From Flavobacterium psychrophilum (GTDB lineage Bacteria; Bacteroidota; Bacteroidia; Flavobacteriales; Flavobacteriaceae): 31,361 nucleotides of DNA. Positions 8,492-15,834 of the stretch are shown in pieces (position 1 is the first letter of the stretch; every line of letters starts with the position of its first letter). The translations under genes and the position numbers were made by a program. The notes beneath the pieces are model-generated. The model did not search any database. It had not been told where the DNA came from and worked only from the letters and a program-made list of their open reading frames with translations. Where the stretch lies: NCBI GenBank assembly GCA_945872245.1, contig CAMBZB010000026.1:1-31361 (forward strand), written 5' to 3'.

Positions 8492-9961
8492 ATGAAATCA
8501 ATAAATAAAATATTCTTAGCACTTCTAACTGTAATACTTTTTTCTTGTGATGATCAGTTGGATATTAATACTGACCCAAATAGCCCCCCAGAAATCACAA
8601 CTGGTCTAGCGCTTTCTGCAGCTCAAGGTTCTCTAGTAAGTGTAATTGGTGGCGATTTTTCAAACCTCGGTGGTTTTTATGCTCAATATCATACCCAAGC
8701 ACCTTCTGCAGGGCAATACGAGGTTATTGATCAATACAACCTAAACACAGCTTATGCAAATAGACAATGGACTGAATTGTATGCAGGTTGTCTTAATGAT
8801 CTTGAATTTGTAATTACTGAATCTAATAAAACTGGAGATACATCTGGCACATTAATGGCAACTTTATTAAAAGCCTATACGTTTCAACTTTTAGTTGATG
8901 TTTTTGGAGACGTTCCTTACACAGAGGCTTTGGGAGGAGTTAACAATATTACTCCAAAAGTAACTGAAGGAAGTGTTATTTATGAAGATTTAATTGCAAA
9001 AATAGATGCTGCTTTAGCAAGTTACAATGCTAATCCTTCTGATACTACAATTGGGAAACAAGACATCATTTATTCTTCGGATATGACAAAATGGGTGAAA
9101 TTTGCTAATACATTAAAATTAAAAATGTATCTAAGAATGTCTTATACAACTAAGGCAAACCCAACAAAAGTAAATTCACTTTTGGCCGCAAATAATTTCT
9201 TAGATAGCGATGCGAAATTTGCCAATTTTGGAACTGGACTAAATCAAAGAAATCCATTTTACGAAGTACAAATGGTATATCTTGGTGATGTAAATAACGT
9301 GGCTTCTAATTCTCTTTTTCAATTTTATGATTTGAATAGTGACCCTAGATTGGAATCCGTATATCGAGCAAATACGGCAGATGCGTATTTATCAATCTCA
9401 CAAGGATCAGGTGATACCTTTAATAATCTAGCCAGTAATTATTCTAGGCCAAATATTAAAGCAGATACCCCTGTGTATCTAATTAGTGCGGCAGAGAGTA
9501 AGTTCTTACAAGCTGAAGCTTTAATACGCTATTCTGGAGGCACTGGAGCGAAAGATATGTATGATGAAGGTGTTACCGCTTCTTTTGTGGGTTATGGATT
9601 ATCTGCTGCGTTAGCAACTCCATTTATTACATCAGGAGGCGCATATGAATATGTAGCAGATTCAAACATAGAAACTGCTGTTAGACAAGTCATAATCCAA
9701 AAATGGGCTTCATTAGCGTACATAAATAACATCGAAGCCTATATTGAAACAACAAGAACTAAACTTCCGGAAATTGTAAATATAGAAAGTGCTAATTACA
9801 TTGTTGGAAATAGAGTGCCTTCTGAAATTTCAGTTTTAGTTGGAAATGCAGTTCCAAGTATTCTATATTATCCGAATAATGAAGAGGAAAGAAATCCAAA
9901 TATCACACAACATTCTAGTTTAACTGAAAAAGTTTGGTGGGATCAAAAAACAAATAACTAA
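8492..9961 (+). CDS. SusD/RagB-family surface lipoprotein
   Basis: SusD proteins form the hinged lid over SusC and bind the ligand on the cell surface. This 489-residue product starts with a lipoprotein signal (MKSINKIFLALLTVILFSC, lipid-bearing Cys19). Asp-Asp follows directly, fitting the acidic surface-export signals known in this phylum. The NTDPNSP motif near residue 30 is typical of the SusD-like_2 group. The helical core shows the conserved stretch YLISAAESKFLQAEA and the C-terminal region VWWDQKTNN. It is 10 bases after SusC and 12 bases before a second lipoprotein gene, so all are one transcription unit. Confidence 0.93.
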   Translation: MKSINKIFLALLTVILFSCDDQLDINTDPNSPPEITTGLALSAAQGSLVSVIGGDFSNLGGFYAQYHTQAPSAGQYEVIDQYNLNTAYANRQWTELYAGCLNDLEFVITESNKTGDTSGTLMATLLKAYTFQLLVDVFGDVPYTEALGGVNNITPKVTEGSVIYEDLIAKIDAALASYNANPSDTTIGKQDIIYSSDMTKWVKFANTLKLKMYLRMSYTTKANPTKVNSLLAANNFLDSDAKFANFGTGLNQRNPFYEVQMVYLGDVNNVASNSLFQFYDLNSDPRLESVYRANTADAYLSISQGSGDTFNNLASNYSRPNIKADTPVYLISAAESKFLQAEALIRYSGGTGAKDMYDEGVTASFVGYGLSAALATPFITSGGAYEYVADSNIETAVRQVIIQKWASLAYINNIEAYIETTRTKLPEIVNIESANYIVGNRVPSEISVLVGNAVPSILYYPNNEEERNPNITQHSSLTEKVWWDQKTNN

Positions 9962-9973
9962 AAAATAAAAAAT

Positions 9974-10609
9974 ATGAAAAATACAATAAAAATATTTTTT
10001 TTGGTTTTATCAATAGCAACATTGTTCTCTTGTAGCTATGAACCAGAAATTGGCTCAAAGACGACCATATATCCTGTATTAACTTTAAATGGTGAGTCAA
10101 TAGTTGCAATAAACAAAGGAACTGCATACAACGATAGTGGGGCAGTTGCGTTAGCAGGAACAGAAAATTTACCTGTAACAACTTCAGGAACTGTCGATGT
10201 AAACACCATTGGTTTTTACAAAATTACTTACGAGGCATTTAATGCAGATGGATTTTCTGTTTCTAAAATTAGAACAGTAATAGTTCTGTCTGCAGCACCA
10301 AGTGGAATTGACCTTTCAGGTAATTGGTTTAGAAATGGTACAAATAAAAATGTTATTACAAGAATTTCAGACAGAGTATATAAGTGTGATAACGCTACAG
10401 GTTATATTACTGGTGACCCAAATAATTTAAGTTTGATATTCTACAACTTAGATGACACAAAAATATATGCACCTTTTCAGGAAAATTCATCTTCAACAGG
10501 AATTTCTGCTGAAAGTAATATTGGGACAATTACTGCTAGTAATAAATTCAATTGGGTAATTTATGCTTCTGGATTTTTTGGAACAGCTGTTAGAAATTTT
10601 GTTCGTTAA
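9974..10609 (+). CDS. Ig-like (DUF5011/BT_2262-type) lipoprotein
   Basis: This 211-residue lipoprotein has a signal ending LFSC with Cys20, followed by SYEPE. Residues about 30-105 look like the Ig-like fold found in DUF5011/DUF5012 proteins: a start PVLTLNGESIVAINKGTAYN, a glycine turn (IGFYKITYEA) and a final strand (SKIRTVIVL). The C-terminal half (ISGNWFR-type beginning at about 115) resembles nothing I can name. Lying between susD and a PF12888-like gene, it matches the arrangement of the Bacteroides thetaiotaomicron BT2264-BT2261 peptide importer, where the counterpart BT2262 is an accessory surface lipoprotein of the SusCD complex. I infer an accessory role at the SusCD complex. The family assignment is from recall and pattern only. 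Confidence 0.68.
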   Translation: MKNTIKIFFLVLSIATLFSCSYEPEIGSKTTIYPVLTLNGESIVAINKGTAYNDSGAVALAGTENLPVTTSGTVDVNTIGFYKITYEAFNADGFSVSKIRTVIVLSAAPSGIDLSGNWFRNGTNKNVITRISDRVYKCDNATGYITGDPNNLSLIFYNLDDTKIYAPFQENSSSTGISAESNIGTITASNKFNWVIYASGFFGTAVRNFVR

Positions 10610-10627
10610 CCTTAAATATTTAAAAAA

Positions 10628-11119
10628 ATGAAAAAAGCAATAAATAAAATAGCAATCATAACGATACTTTTCTTTGGCATTACATCATGCGAAAATAATG
10701 GTTATGATGATTATGAACAAAAAATTAGTACTAACGGAGCATTAAACGGAGAATGGTATATTGATGTTATTAAAGAATCTACCGGAAATGTTGAAGTTGA
10801 ACATGCATTGCACTATACATACGATTCAAATGATGGTAAAATGTTTATTGACGACAGAAAAGACGGTTGGTATTTGAAAGGAAAGCTAAATGTAGATAAC
10901 AAGAATCTTACTTTTAATGTCACTGATGAAGACAATTTAAATGATTTAGGATCCAAATTTACAATCACTGAAGGAAAGATTCTAAAGAATGCCGGTAAAT
11001 CAAAAACTGGAGTAGCTACAGATAGCATCTATTTTAAAGCAGAATTTGATTATGAGCCAGGGGTTATATACATTCATTCTGGTCATAGAAGAACTGGTTT
11101 TATACAAGATGATTATTAA
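10628..11119 (+). CDS. PF12888-like lipid-binding-type lipoprotein
   Basis: This 163-residue lipoprotein carries a signal ending ITSC (Cys21), followed by ENNGYDDYEQ, acidic as expected for surface export. The rest is a compact beta-rich domain starting LNGEWYIDVIKE and closing FIQDDY, resembling the PF12888 family (putative lipid-binding lipoproteins). In B. thetaiotaomicron the corresponding gene BT2261 is the last of a SusC-SusD-lipoprotein-lipoprotein set. It is 18 bases after the previous gene and followed by a strong terminator. The name lipid-binding comes from fold similarity in the family; the actual role is unknown. Confidence 0.65.
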   Translation: MKKAINKIAIITILFFGITSCENNGYDDYEQKISTNGALNGEWYIDVIKESTGNVEVEHALHYTYDSNDGKMFIDDRKDGWYLKGKLNVDNKNLTFNVTDEDNLNDLGSKFTITEGKILKNAGKSKTGVATDSIYFKAEFDYEPGVIYIHSGHRRTGFIQDDY

Positions 11120-11143
11120 TAAATGAATTGAGAATTTATATTC

Positions 11144-11174
11144 AAACCACCCAAAAATTTGGGTGGTTTTTTTT
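11144..11174 (+). terminator. Terminator of the SusCD operon
   Basis: A perfect 12-bp stem AAACCACCCAAA / TTTGGGTGGTTT (11144-11155 and 11158-11169), with only AA between the arms, is followed by five further T residues. It lies 25 bases after the last lipoprotein gene. The stem ends directly against the rlmB promoter box. Confidence 0.88.
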
Positions 11175-11175
11175 A

Positions 11176-11183
11176 TACCTTTG
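11176..11183 (+). promoter_or_regulatory. rlmB promoter, -7 box
   Basis: TACCTTTG is a perfect match to the Bacteroidota TAnnTTTG box and ends 5 bases before the rlmB ATG. No well-spaced upstream TTTG is present; the only one, inside the terminator arm, is 14 bases away. With the usual few bases from box to start, the mRNA would begin at or next to the ATG, that is, be leaderless. Confidence 0.5.
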
Positions 11184-11188
11184 CCCAC

Positions 11189-11923
11189 ATGGAAAAAGAA
11201 CATCTAATATTTGGTATACGAGCCATTATTGAGGCTATACAAGCAGGAGCAGCGGTTGACAAAGTATTCATTCAAAAAGAAATTTCGGGTGAATTAATGA
11301 AAGACTTAATGAAGGTAATGAAACGTGCCAACGTAAATTTTTCCTATGTTCCGGTAGAAAAACTAAATCGATTAACACCAAACAACCATCAAGGCGCAGT
11401 AGCTTCCATTTCTCCAATTGGTTTTATTGACATAGAACATTTAGTGGAAGCAACCCTTGAATCTGGAAAGGTGCCATTATTTTTGATTCTCGATCAAATA
11501 TCGGATGCGCGTAATTTTGGTGCCATAATCAGGACAGCAGAATGTACGGGTGTTAACGGAATTATTGTACAAAAAGCAGGTTCTGCTCCCGTAAACGGTG
11601 ACACCGTAAAAACATCGGCAGGAGCTGTGTTTAATGTGCCAATTTGTAAAGTGGAACACATTAAAGACGCTATATTCTATCTACAAGGGTCCGGAATAAA
11701 AACAGTGGCCGCCACTGAAAAAACTGATCAAAACATATACGATATTAATTTAAAAGAGGCAGTTGCTATAATTATGGGTTCAGAAGATAGAGGAATCAAT
11801 CCTTCCGTGTTGAAAATCGTGGATGAAAAAGCAAAATTACCTATGTTTGGGACCATTGGTTCGCTGAACGTCTCTGTGGCTTGCGGTGCTTTTTTATATG
11901 AAGCGGTGAGACAGAGAACTTAA
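11189..11923 (+). CDS. rlmB: 23S rRNA 2'-O-ribose methyltransferase, RlmB-like (SpoU family)
   Basis: RlmB-type SPOUT enzymes use S-adenosylmethionine to methylate a guanosine ribose in 23S rRNA (G2251 in E. coli). The 244-residue product has an N-terminal L30e-like substrate domain (starting MEKEHLIFGIRAIIEA). A knotted SpoU domain follows with motif 1 DQISDARNFGAIIRTAE, motif 2 GSEDRGINPSVL and motif 3 GSLNVSVACGAFLYE. I chose the ATG at 11189 rather than an ATG 30 bases upstream, because the extra residues (MGGFFYTFAH) would be encoded by the terminator and promoter. SpoU paralogues differ in target, so the exact nucleotide is inferred. It converges with the rhomboid gene. Confidence 0.88.
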   Translation: MEKEHLIFGIRAIIEAIQAGAAVDKVFIQKEISGELMKDLMKVMKRANVNFSYVPVEKLNRLTPNNHQGAVASISPIGFIDIEHLVEATLESGKVPLFLILDQISDARNFGAIIRTAECTGVNGIIVQKAGSAPVNGDTVKTSAGAVFNVPICKVEHIKDAIFYLQGSGIKTVAATEKTDQNIYDINLKEAVAIIMGSEDRGINPSVLKIVDEKAKLPMFGTIGSLNVSVACGAFLYEAVRQRT

Positions 11924-11927
11924 TTTT

Positions 11928-11948
11928 AGATTGCAGATTGCAGATTTA
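11928..11948. repeat. Heptamer array AGATTGC
   Basis: Three consecutive 7-base units, AGATTGC, AGATTGC and AGATTTA, begin 4 bases after the rlmB stop codon. It is one of several arrays in this window with 7-base phasing but a locus-specific word. Confidence 0.65.
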
Positions 11949-11961
11949 AAAAAAATAAAAG

Positions 11962-11999
11962 AAAATGAATTAAAGCTCTGGTTTTGATTCATTTTTTTT
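11962..11999 (+). terminator. rlmB terminator overlapping the end of the rhomboid gene
   Basis: The arms 11962-11976 and 11981-11995 form a 15-bp stem in the plus-strand RNA (13 Watson-Crick plus two G-U pairs) with a TCTG loop, followed by more T residues to 11999. The right half lies inside the last codons of the convergent rhomboid gene. On the minus strand the two G-U pairs become A-C mismatches, so the hairpin fits rlmB better, though it could serve both genes since A/T tracts flank both sides. Confidence 0.7.
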
Positions 12000-12737
12000 A
12001 TTGATAATTGTATAACTCACTTGAGAATTTGAATTAAAATAAGTTGGGTTTTCTTCTTCAATCTCAACCACAGGGAGATTCACAAAATTACCATTTTCGT
12101 CGAAACGTTGCATAAACTTATCTTCATGTGGATTAAAATCTGGATGTTCCCAATCGTATTTGATAATTTTCTTGTATTCGGGGGTTTTGTAAATTAAAGA
12201 AAGTACGAATCCGGTAATCAATCCGGCCAAATGTCCTTCCCAAGAAATAGTGTCCTCCACTTTTGGAAAAATATACCAAACCATACCTCCATAAACAATA
12301 ACGACAGCTAAGGATAAAGCAACCAACCGATAATACTTGGTTTGAATTCCTTTAAAAAAAATAAAACTTACCAGGACATAGATCAAACCGCTAGCGCCAA
12401 TGTGGTAACTATCTCTGCCAATTATCCACGTAATTAATCCTGAAAGCAAAATTCCATAACCAATAACAGCCATGGATTGTTTGGCATAAAAATAGCGCAA
12501 GACAGCTAACAAAACCAAAAGTGGAATTGAATTGTTATATAAATGTTCAATATCAGCATGAATGAAAGGACTAAATATAACGCCTTGAAAACCATAAAAT
12601 GTTCTGGGGAAAATTCCATTTTCGACAAAATCAAAATCAAATTTGATTTCTATCCAATATATAAACCACAAGAACCACACAAAAAAAAGGGGCAATCCTA
12701 TTACTGAATTGGAATACTTGAAATGATTGTCGTTCAT
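11970..12737 (-). CDS. Rhomboid family intramembrane serine protease
   Basis: Rhomboids cleave transmembrane segments within the lipid bilayer. The 255-residue product has about six hydrophobic segments. It carries the catalytic Ser116 in GASG (114-117), the catalytic His169 in WEGHLAG, and the oxyanion-region pattern H60-H65-N69 (HADIEHLYNN), so it should be active. A hydrophilic C-terminal tail of roughly 60 residues (from about 190) is predicted to lie outside the membrane. I chose the ATG at 12737; a TTG two codons upstream is possible but not needed. Substrates cannot be inferred from the neighbours. Confidence 0.9.
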   Translation of the reverse strand: MNDNHFKYSNSVIGLPLFFVWFLWFIYWIEIKFDFDFVENGIFPRTFYGFQGVIFSPFIHADIEHLYNNSIPLLVLLAVLRYFYAKQSMAVIGYGILLSGLITWIIGRDSYHIGASGLIYVLVSFIFFKGIQTKYYRLVALSLAVVIVYGGMVWYIFPKVEDTISWEGHLAGLITGFVLSLIYKTPEYKKIIKYDWEHPDFNPHEDKFMQRFDENGNFVNLPVVEIEEENPTYFNSNSQVSYTIINKKNESKPEL

Positions 12738-12743
12738 TAGCAA

Positions 12744-12764
12744 TTTTAGATTTAAGATTTAAGA
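12744..12764. repeat. Heptamer array TTTAAGA
   Basis: Three 7-base units, TTTTAGA, TTTAAGA and TTTAAGA, lie 6 bases upstream of the rhomboid ATG. A related word in the opposite orientation (AAATCTA) borders the other end of the same intergenic region at 12909-12922. Confidence 0.6.
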
Positions 12765-12891
12765 TTACTCAAAAACTTATCCAAAAGCAAGTTAATGCTA
12801 TTTTGTCATATTTAAGAAAAAGAGATTGTAAAATAAAATATAGGCTGAATTAGTTTGTTTGAATATTTTAAGATTTCTAACGGCAATATCC

Positions 12892-12899
12892 TAAATTTG
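12892..12899 (+). promoter_or_regulatory. Possible rarA promoter, -7 box
   Basis: TAAATTTG matches the TAnnTTTG box exactly and lies 31 bases before the rarA TTG start. No well-spaced TTTG upstream was found (the nearest is about 30 bases away), so support is partial. Confidence 0.4.
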
Positions 12900-12908
12900 T
12901 AATTCTTC

Positions 12909-12922
12909 AAATCTAAAATCTA
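12909..12922. repeat. Heptamer pair AAATCTA
   Basis: Two perfect AAATCTA units are followed by a partial third (AAATTAC), in the short leader between the predicted rarA -7 box and its start codon. The word is nearly the reverse complement of the TTTAAGA/TTTTAGA array at 12744-12764. Confidence 0.5.
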
Positions 12923-12930
12923 AAATTACC

Positions 12931-14208
12931 TTGGAAGCACCACTGGCAGAACGCATACGTCCTCAAAAACTGGAGGATTACATCAGTCAATTGCATTTGG
13001 TTGGGCCAAATGGCTCTTTGACGCAACAAATAGCGAAAGGAATTATTCCATCCCTAATTTTTTGGGGGCCTCCAGGAACCGGAAAAACGACTTTAGCACA
13101 AATCATCGCCCAAGAATCGAAGCGTCCGTTTTATATTTTGAGCGCCATCAATTCCGGCGTTAAGGACATTCGTGACGTGATAGAAAAAGCCAAGCAAAGT
13201 GGCGGGCTTTTCACCTCAAAAAATCCCATTCTTTTTATTGACGAGATTCACCGTTTTAGCAAATCACAACAAGATTCACTATTGGCAGCTGTTGAAAAAG
13301 GTTGGATAACCTTGATTGGTGCCACGACCGAAAACCCTAGTTTCGAAGTTATTCCCGCTTTATTATCCCGTTGCCAAGTGTATGTTTTGAATGCATTTAC
13401 CAAAAATGATTTGGAGACATTGTTGCATCGCGCCATTAAGACAGATGCCTTTTTGGCAACAAAAAAAATCAATTTAACCGAAACAGAAGCCCTATTAAGA
13501 CTTTCGGGCGGGGATGGACGCAAACTATTAAATATTTTTGAACTCGTCGTAAACGCTTCGGAGGAAGACGAAATTGAAATCACTAATACTAGGGTTTTTG
13601 AACTCGTGCAACAAAACACAGTTCTGTATGACAAAAGTGGCGAACAACACTATGACATTGTTTCGGCATTTATAAAATCAATTAGAGGCAGTGATCCAAA
13701 CGGCGCGGTATATTGGCTTGCCCGGATGATTGAAGGTGGGGAAGATGTGAAATTTATTGCCAGAAGAATGCTGATTTTGTCTAGTGAAGATATTGGGAAT
13801 GCAAATCCAACCGCTTTTATCATGGCGAACAATACTTTTCAGGCTGTTGCCACCATTGGCTATCCCGAAAGCAGAATTATATTGAGCCAATGCGCTATTT
13901 ACCTGGCGACCTCTCCTAAAAGTAATACTTCTTATTTAGCTATTGGAAATGCACAACAATTGGTAAAACAAACCGGTGATTTGCCCGTTCCCATTCATCT
14001 AAGAAATGCACCCACAAAATTAATGAAGGAATTAGGCTACGGAGACGAATACAAATATTCACATGATTATGCCAATAACTTTGCCGAGCAGGAATTTTTG
14101 CCGGACGCTATTTCCGAGACAGCATTATACAATCCCGGAGACAATTCAAGAGAAAACAATACTAGGGAATTTTTAAAAAACCGTTGGAAAAGTAAGTACG
14201 GATATTGA
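12931..14208 (+). CDS. rarA: Replication-associated recombination protein A (MgsA/RarA AAA+ ATPase)
   Basis: RarA is a tetrameric AAA+ ATPase related to clamp loaders that acts at stalled replication forks. The 425-residue product begins MEAPLAERIRPQKLEDYI, the family's typical N-terminus. It has Walker A GPPGTGKTT (46-54), Walker B DEIH (104-107), sensor 1 ATTEN (131-135) and a likely arginine finger in SRC (146-148). The MgsA-type C-terminal domain covers about 235-420 (SIRGSDPNGAVYWLARM...). The start codon is TTG; no in-frame ATG lies near, and the N-terminus aligns with the family from this residue. It converges with the next operon. Confidence 0.95.
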   Translation: MEAPLAERIRPQKLEDYISQLHLVGPNGSLTQQIAKGIIPSLIFWGPPGTGKTTLAQIIAQESKRPFYILSAINSGVKDIRDVIEKAKQSGGLFTSKNPILFIDEIHRFSKSQQDSLLAAVEKGWITLIGATTENPSFEVIPALLSRCQVYVLNAFTKNDLETLLHRAIKTDAFLATKKINLTETEALLRLSGGDGRKLLNIFELVVNASEEDEIEITNTRVFELVQQNTVLYDKSGEQHYDIVSAFIKSIRGSDPNGAVYWLARMIEGGEDVKFIARRMLILSSEDIGNANPTAFIMANNTFQAVATIGYPESRIILSQCAIYLATSPKSNTSYLAIGNAQQLVKQTGDLPVPIHLRNAPTKLMKELGYGDEYKYSHDYANNFAEQEFLPDAISETALYNPGDNSRENNTREFLKNRWKSKYGY

Positions 14209-14217
14209 AAAAAGACG

Positions 14218-14296
14218 GGAGTTGGAAGTTAGGAGTTAGAAGTTATAATAAAGTAAGCAGATAGCAGGTGGCAGGCTGCAGATGGCAAAAGCAAAG
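14218..14296. repeat. Two heptamer-phased arrays downstream of rarA
   Basis: Positions 14218-14245 hold four 7-base units, GGAGTTG, GAAGTTA, GGAGTTA and GAAGTTA. After 9 unrelated bases, 14255-14296 reads in the same 7-base phase as AAGCAGA, TAGCAGG, TGGCAGG, CTGCAGA, TGGCAAA, AGCAAAG, a more degenerate GCAG-centred array. Both lie in the convergent gap between rarA and the unknown secreted protein gene. Confidence 0.7.
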
Positions 14297-14341
14297 AATT
14301 GAATTGAATTAGACTAGAAGTTAACATTCCTAATCTGAAAT

Positions 14342-14359
14342 CTGTCTGACGACAGGCAG
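14342..14359. repeat. GC-rich imperfect palindrome
   Basis: CTGTCTG and CAGGCAG (14342-14348 and 14353-14359) form a 7-bp stem with one T-G wobble and an ACGA loop, followed by GT. It is the most GC-rich element of an AT-rich gap between convergent genes. It lacks a T tract on either side, so it resembles an interspersed palindromic repeat more than a classic terminator. Confidence 0.55.
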
Positions 14360-14368
14360 GTATGAACT

Positions 14369-15133
14369 TTAAAACTTAACGTTTATCATTTCAGAAATGA
14401 ACTGTTCATTTTGATAATATTCAAAAAACCACTGATTGTCCTTGGCGACTAAAATCCCCTGAACACTTCCTTTTGTTGCCATAAAACTCACCGGATTAGA
14501 AGTCTTGTATACTTTCATCACTACTTTGGGCTCGCTATCAATCAATTGATATCCATAGGACGTGGGTTGGGCATAAAGTAAATTTGAAATTTTAACTTCA
14601 CCAACTTTGGCGCTATTTGTACTATTTGTTGCAACTTTGTCTGAAACCATCGCCGTTGGAATCGTCTCGGGAATTACCTCCGTTTTCGACACTAAAGTCA
14701 TACTAGAACCTGGACTATATTTATACTGTAAATCATAAACAGATTGAAAGGCATTATTTAATGCTTCAAAATAAGCCGTTTGGAACTCTTTTTCTTTGCT
14801 TTTCCCAATCTCCGACTGAAAAATTATGGTACCCGTGCAATCTTTAAAGATGATGAAAAGTTTGGTTACTAAAAATGCCTTTTCGTTTTTTACATCAACA
14901 TAAATAAGACTGCATCTGTCATTAAATTCAGCAGGAATTGACTCATTACTATAAAAAGCTTGAAAACCAGCTTTTACTAAATTTACTTTAGTCAAGGTCT
15001 GAAGTCTATATTGATTTTCACTTTTTAGAAAATCATATTTTAATGAAATAATAACAGCTTTATAATCATTCACCGACTGAGAGAAACAGTAGCTTCCAAA
15101 AGATAGTATTAGGAATAAAAGTAGTTTTTTCAT
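14369..15133 (-). CDS. Secreted protein of unknown function
   Basis: I do not recognise this 254-residue product. It has a clear signal peptide (MKKLLLFLILSFGSYCFSQ) without a lipobox, so it is probably periplasmic or exported. After it comes a mixed alpha/beta region (about 20-145) rich in lysine and phenylalanine with a single internal Cys (FKDCTGTIIF). A short low-complexity Ser/Thr/Val linker (about 150-175) follows, then a beta-rich C-terminal part (from YAQPTSYGYQLIDSE to MINVKF). It is the last gene of a five-gene unit, 2 bases after the yjjG-like gene, so it is made together with mpl and radC. No functional claim is justified. Confidence 0.75.
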   Translation of the reverse strand: MKKLLLFLILSFGSYCFSQSVNDYKAVIISLKYDFLKSENQYRLQTLTKVNLVKAGFQAFYSNESIPAEFNDRCSLIYVDVKNEKAFLVTKLFIIFKDCTGTIIFQSEIGKSKEKEFQTAYFEALNNAFQSVYDLQYKYSPGSSMTLVSKTEVIPETIPTAMVSDKVATNSTNSAKVGEVKISNLLYAQPTSYGYQLIDSEPKVVMKVYKTSNPVSFMATKGSVQGILVAKDNQWFFEYYQNEQFISEMINVKF

Positions 15134-15135
15134 GT

Positions 15136-15831
15136 TTATAAGTATTTTTTAAGTTCTAATAAATGATTTACTTGTTTAATATTATTTGCCACTATTTTAT
15201 TGTTTCCATTGAAAAAAATCGCGTCTAATCCCGCATCCAAAGCCCCTTGAACATCAGCCTCAATACAATCCCCAATCATGATGCTGGACTCTTTTTTGGC
15301 TTTAGCCAAACCTAAGGCATATTCAAAAATAAGAGCATTAGGTTTTTTCACCCCTACCATTTCTGAGTTGGTAACAGTCTTGAAATAATGTGTAATATTC
15401 GAATTGTTCAATTTGTTTTCTTGAATTTCAGAAAAACCATTGGTGATAATATGCAAGTTATATTTGAGATTCAAATACTCTAAAATTTCAATCGTCCCCT
15501 CGAACAAATGATTGTATTTTGGTAAATAGTGAATGTATTGTTCTGATAAAATAAGTATTGATTGGTCTTCAATCGGGAATTCCAATAAATCAAATGTTTC
15601 TTTTAACCTACCTAATCGAAGTTCTTTTTGGCTAATTTCATCTTTTCTATATCTTTCCCAATACTTTAGATTTATGGGTACGTAAAATTGAAGAAAGTCA
15701 TTCATATTAACAGACATCTTCTGCATTTTAAAAACGGTTTCAAATGCCAAAGCAGAGTTCTTTTCGAAGTCCCAAAGCGTATGGTCCAGATCAAAAAAGA
15801 CATCGGTTATATTGGCATATTTGGTTTTCAT
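15136..15831 (-). CDS. yjjG: YjjG-family HAD pyrimidine nucleotidase
   Basis: YjjG-type HAD phosphatases dephosphorylate noncanonical or excess pyrimidine nucleotides (house-cleaning). The 231-residue product shows the four HAD motifs: nucleophile and acid Asp14/Asp16 in FDLDHTLWDFE, a Thr motif in ITNGFSE, a Lys in VGVKKPNALIF, and acidic MIGDCIEADVQGA. The helical cap between motifs I and II and the TLWDFE variant are typical of the YjjG/YfnB group. It lies 3 bases after radC and 2 bases before the unknown secreted protein gene. Substrate preference is inferred from the subfamily, not visible directly. Confidence 0.85.
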   Translation of the reverse strand: MKTKYANITDVFFDLDHTLWDFEKNSALAFETVFKMQKMSVNMNDFLQFYVPINLKYWERYRKDEISQKELRLGRLKETFDLLEFPIEDQSILILSEQYIHYLPKYNHLFEGTIEILEYLNLKYNLHIITNGFSEIQENKLNNSNITHYFKTVTNSEMVGVKKPNALIFEYALGLAKAKKESSIMIGDCIEADVQGALDAGLDAIFFNGNNKIVANNIKQVNHLLELKKYL

Positions 15832-15834
15832 TTC

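Noticed and set aside
11159..11188. Upstream ATG giving rlmB ten extra residues
   Set aside because: Those codons fall within the terminator stem and the -7 box, and the family N-terminus begins at MEKEHLIFG.
14218..14296. Considered as a CRISPR remnant because of repeated short words
   Set aside because: Units are 7 bases, contiguous and without spacers, and there are no cas genes in the window.
14342..14359. GC-rich palindrome as the terminator of rarA
   Set aside because: It lies more than 130 bases after rarA and has no T tract on the plus strand; listed as a palindromic repeat instead.
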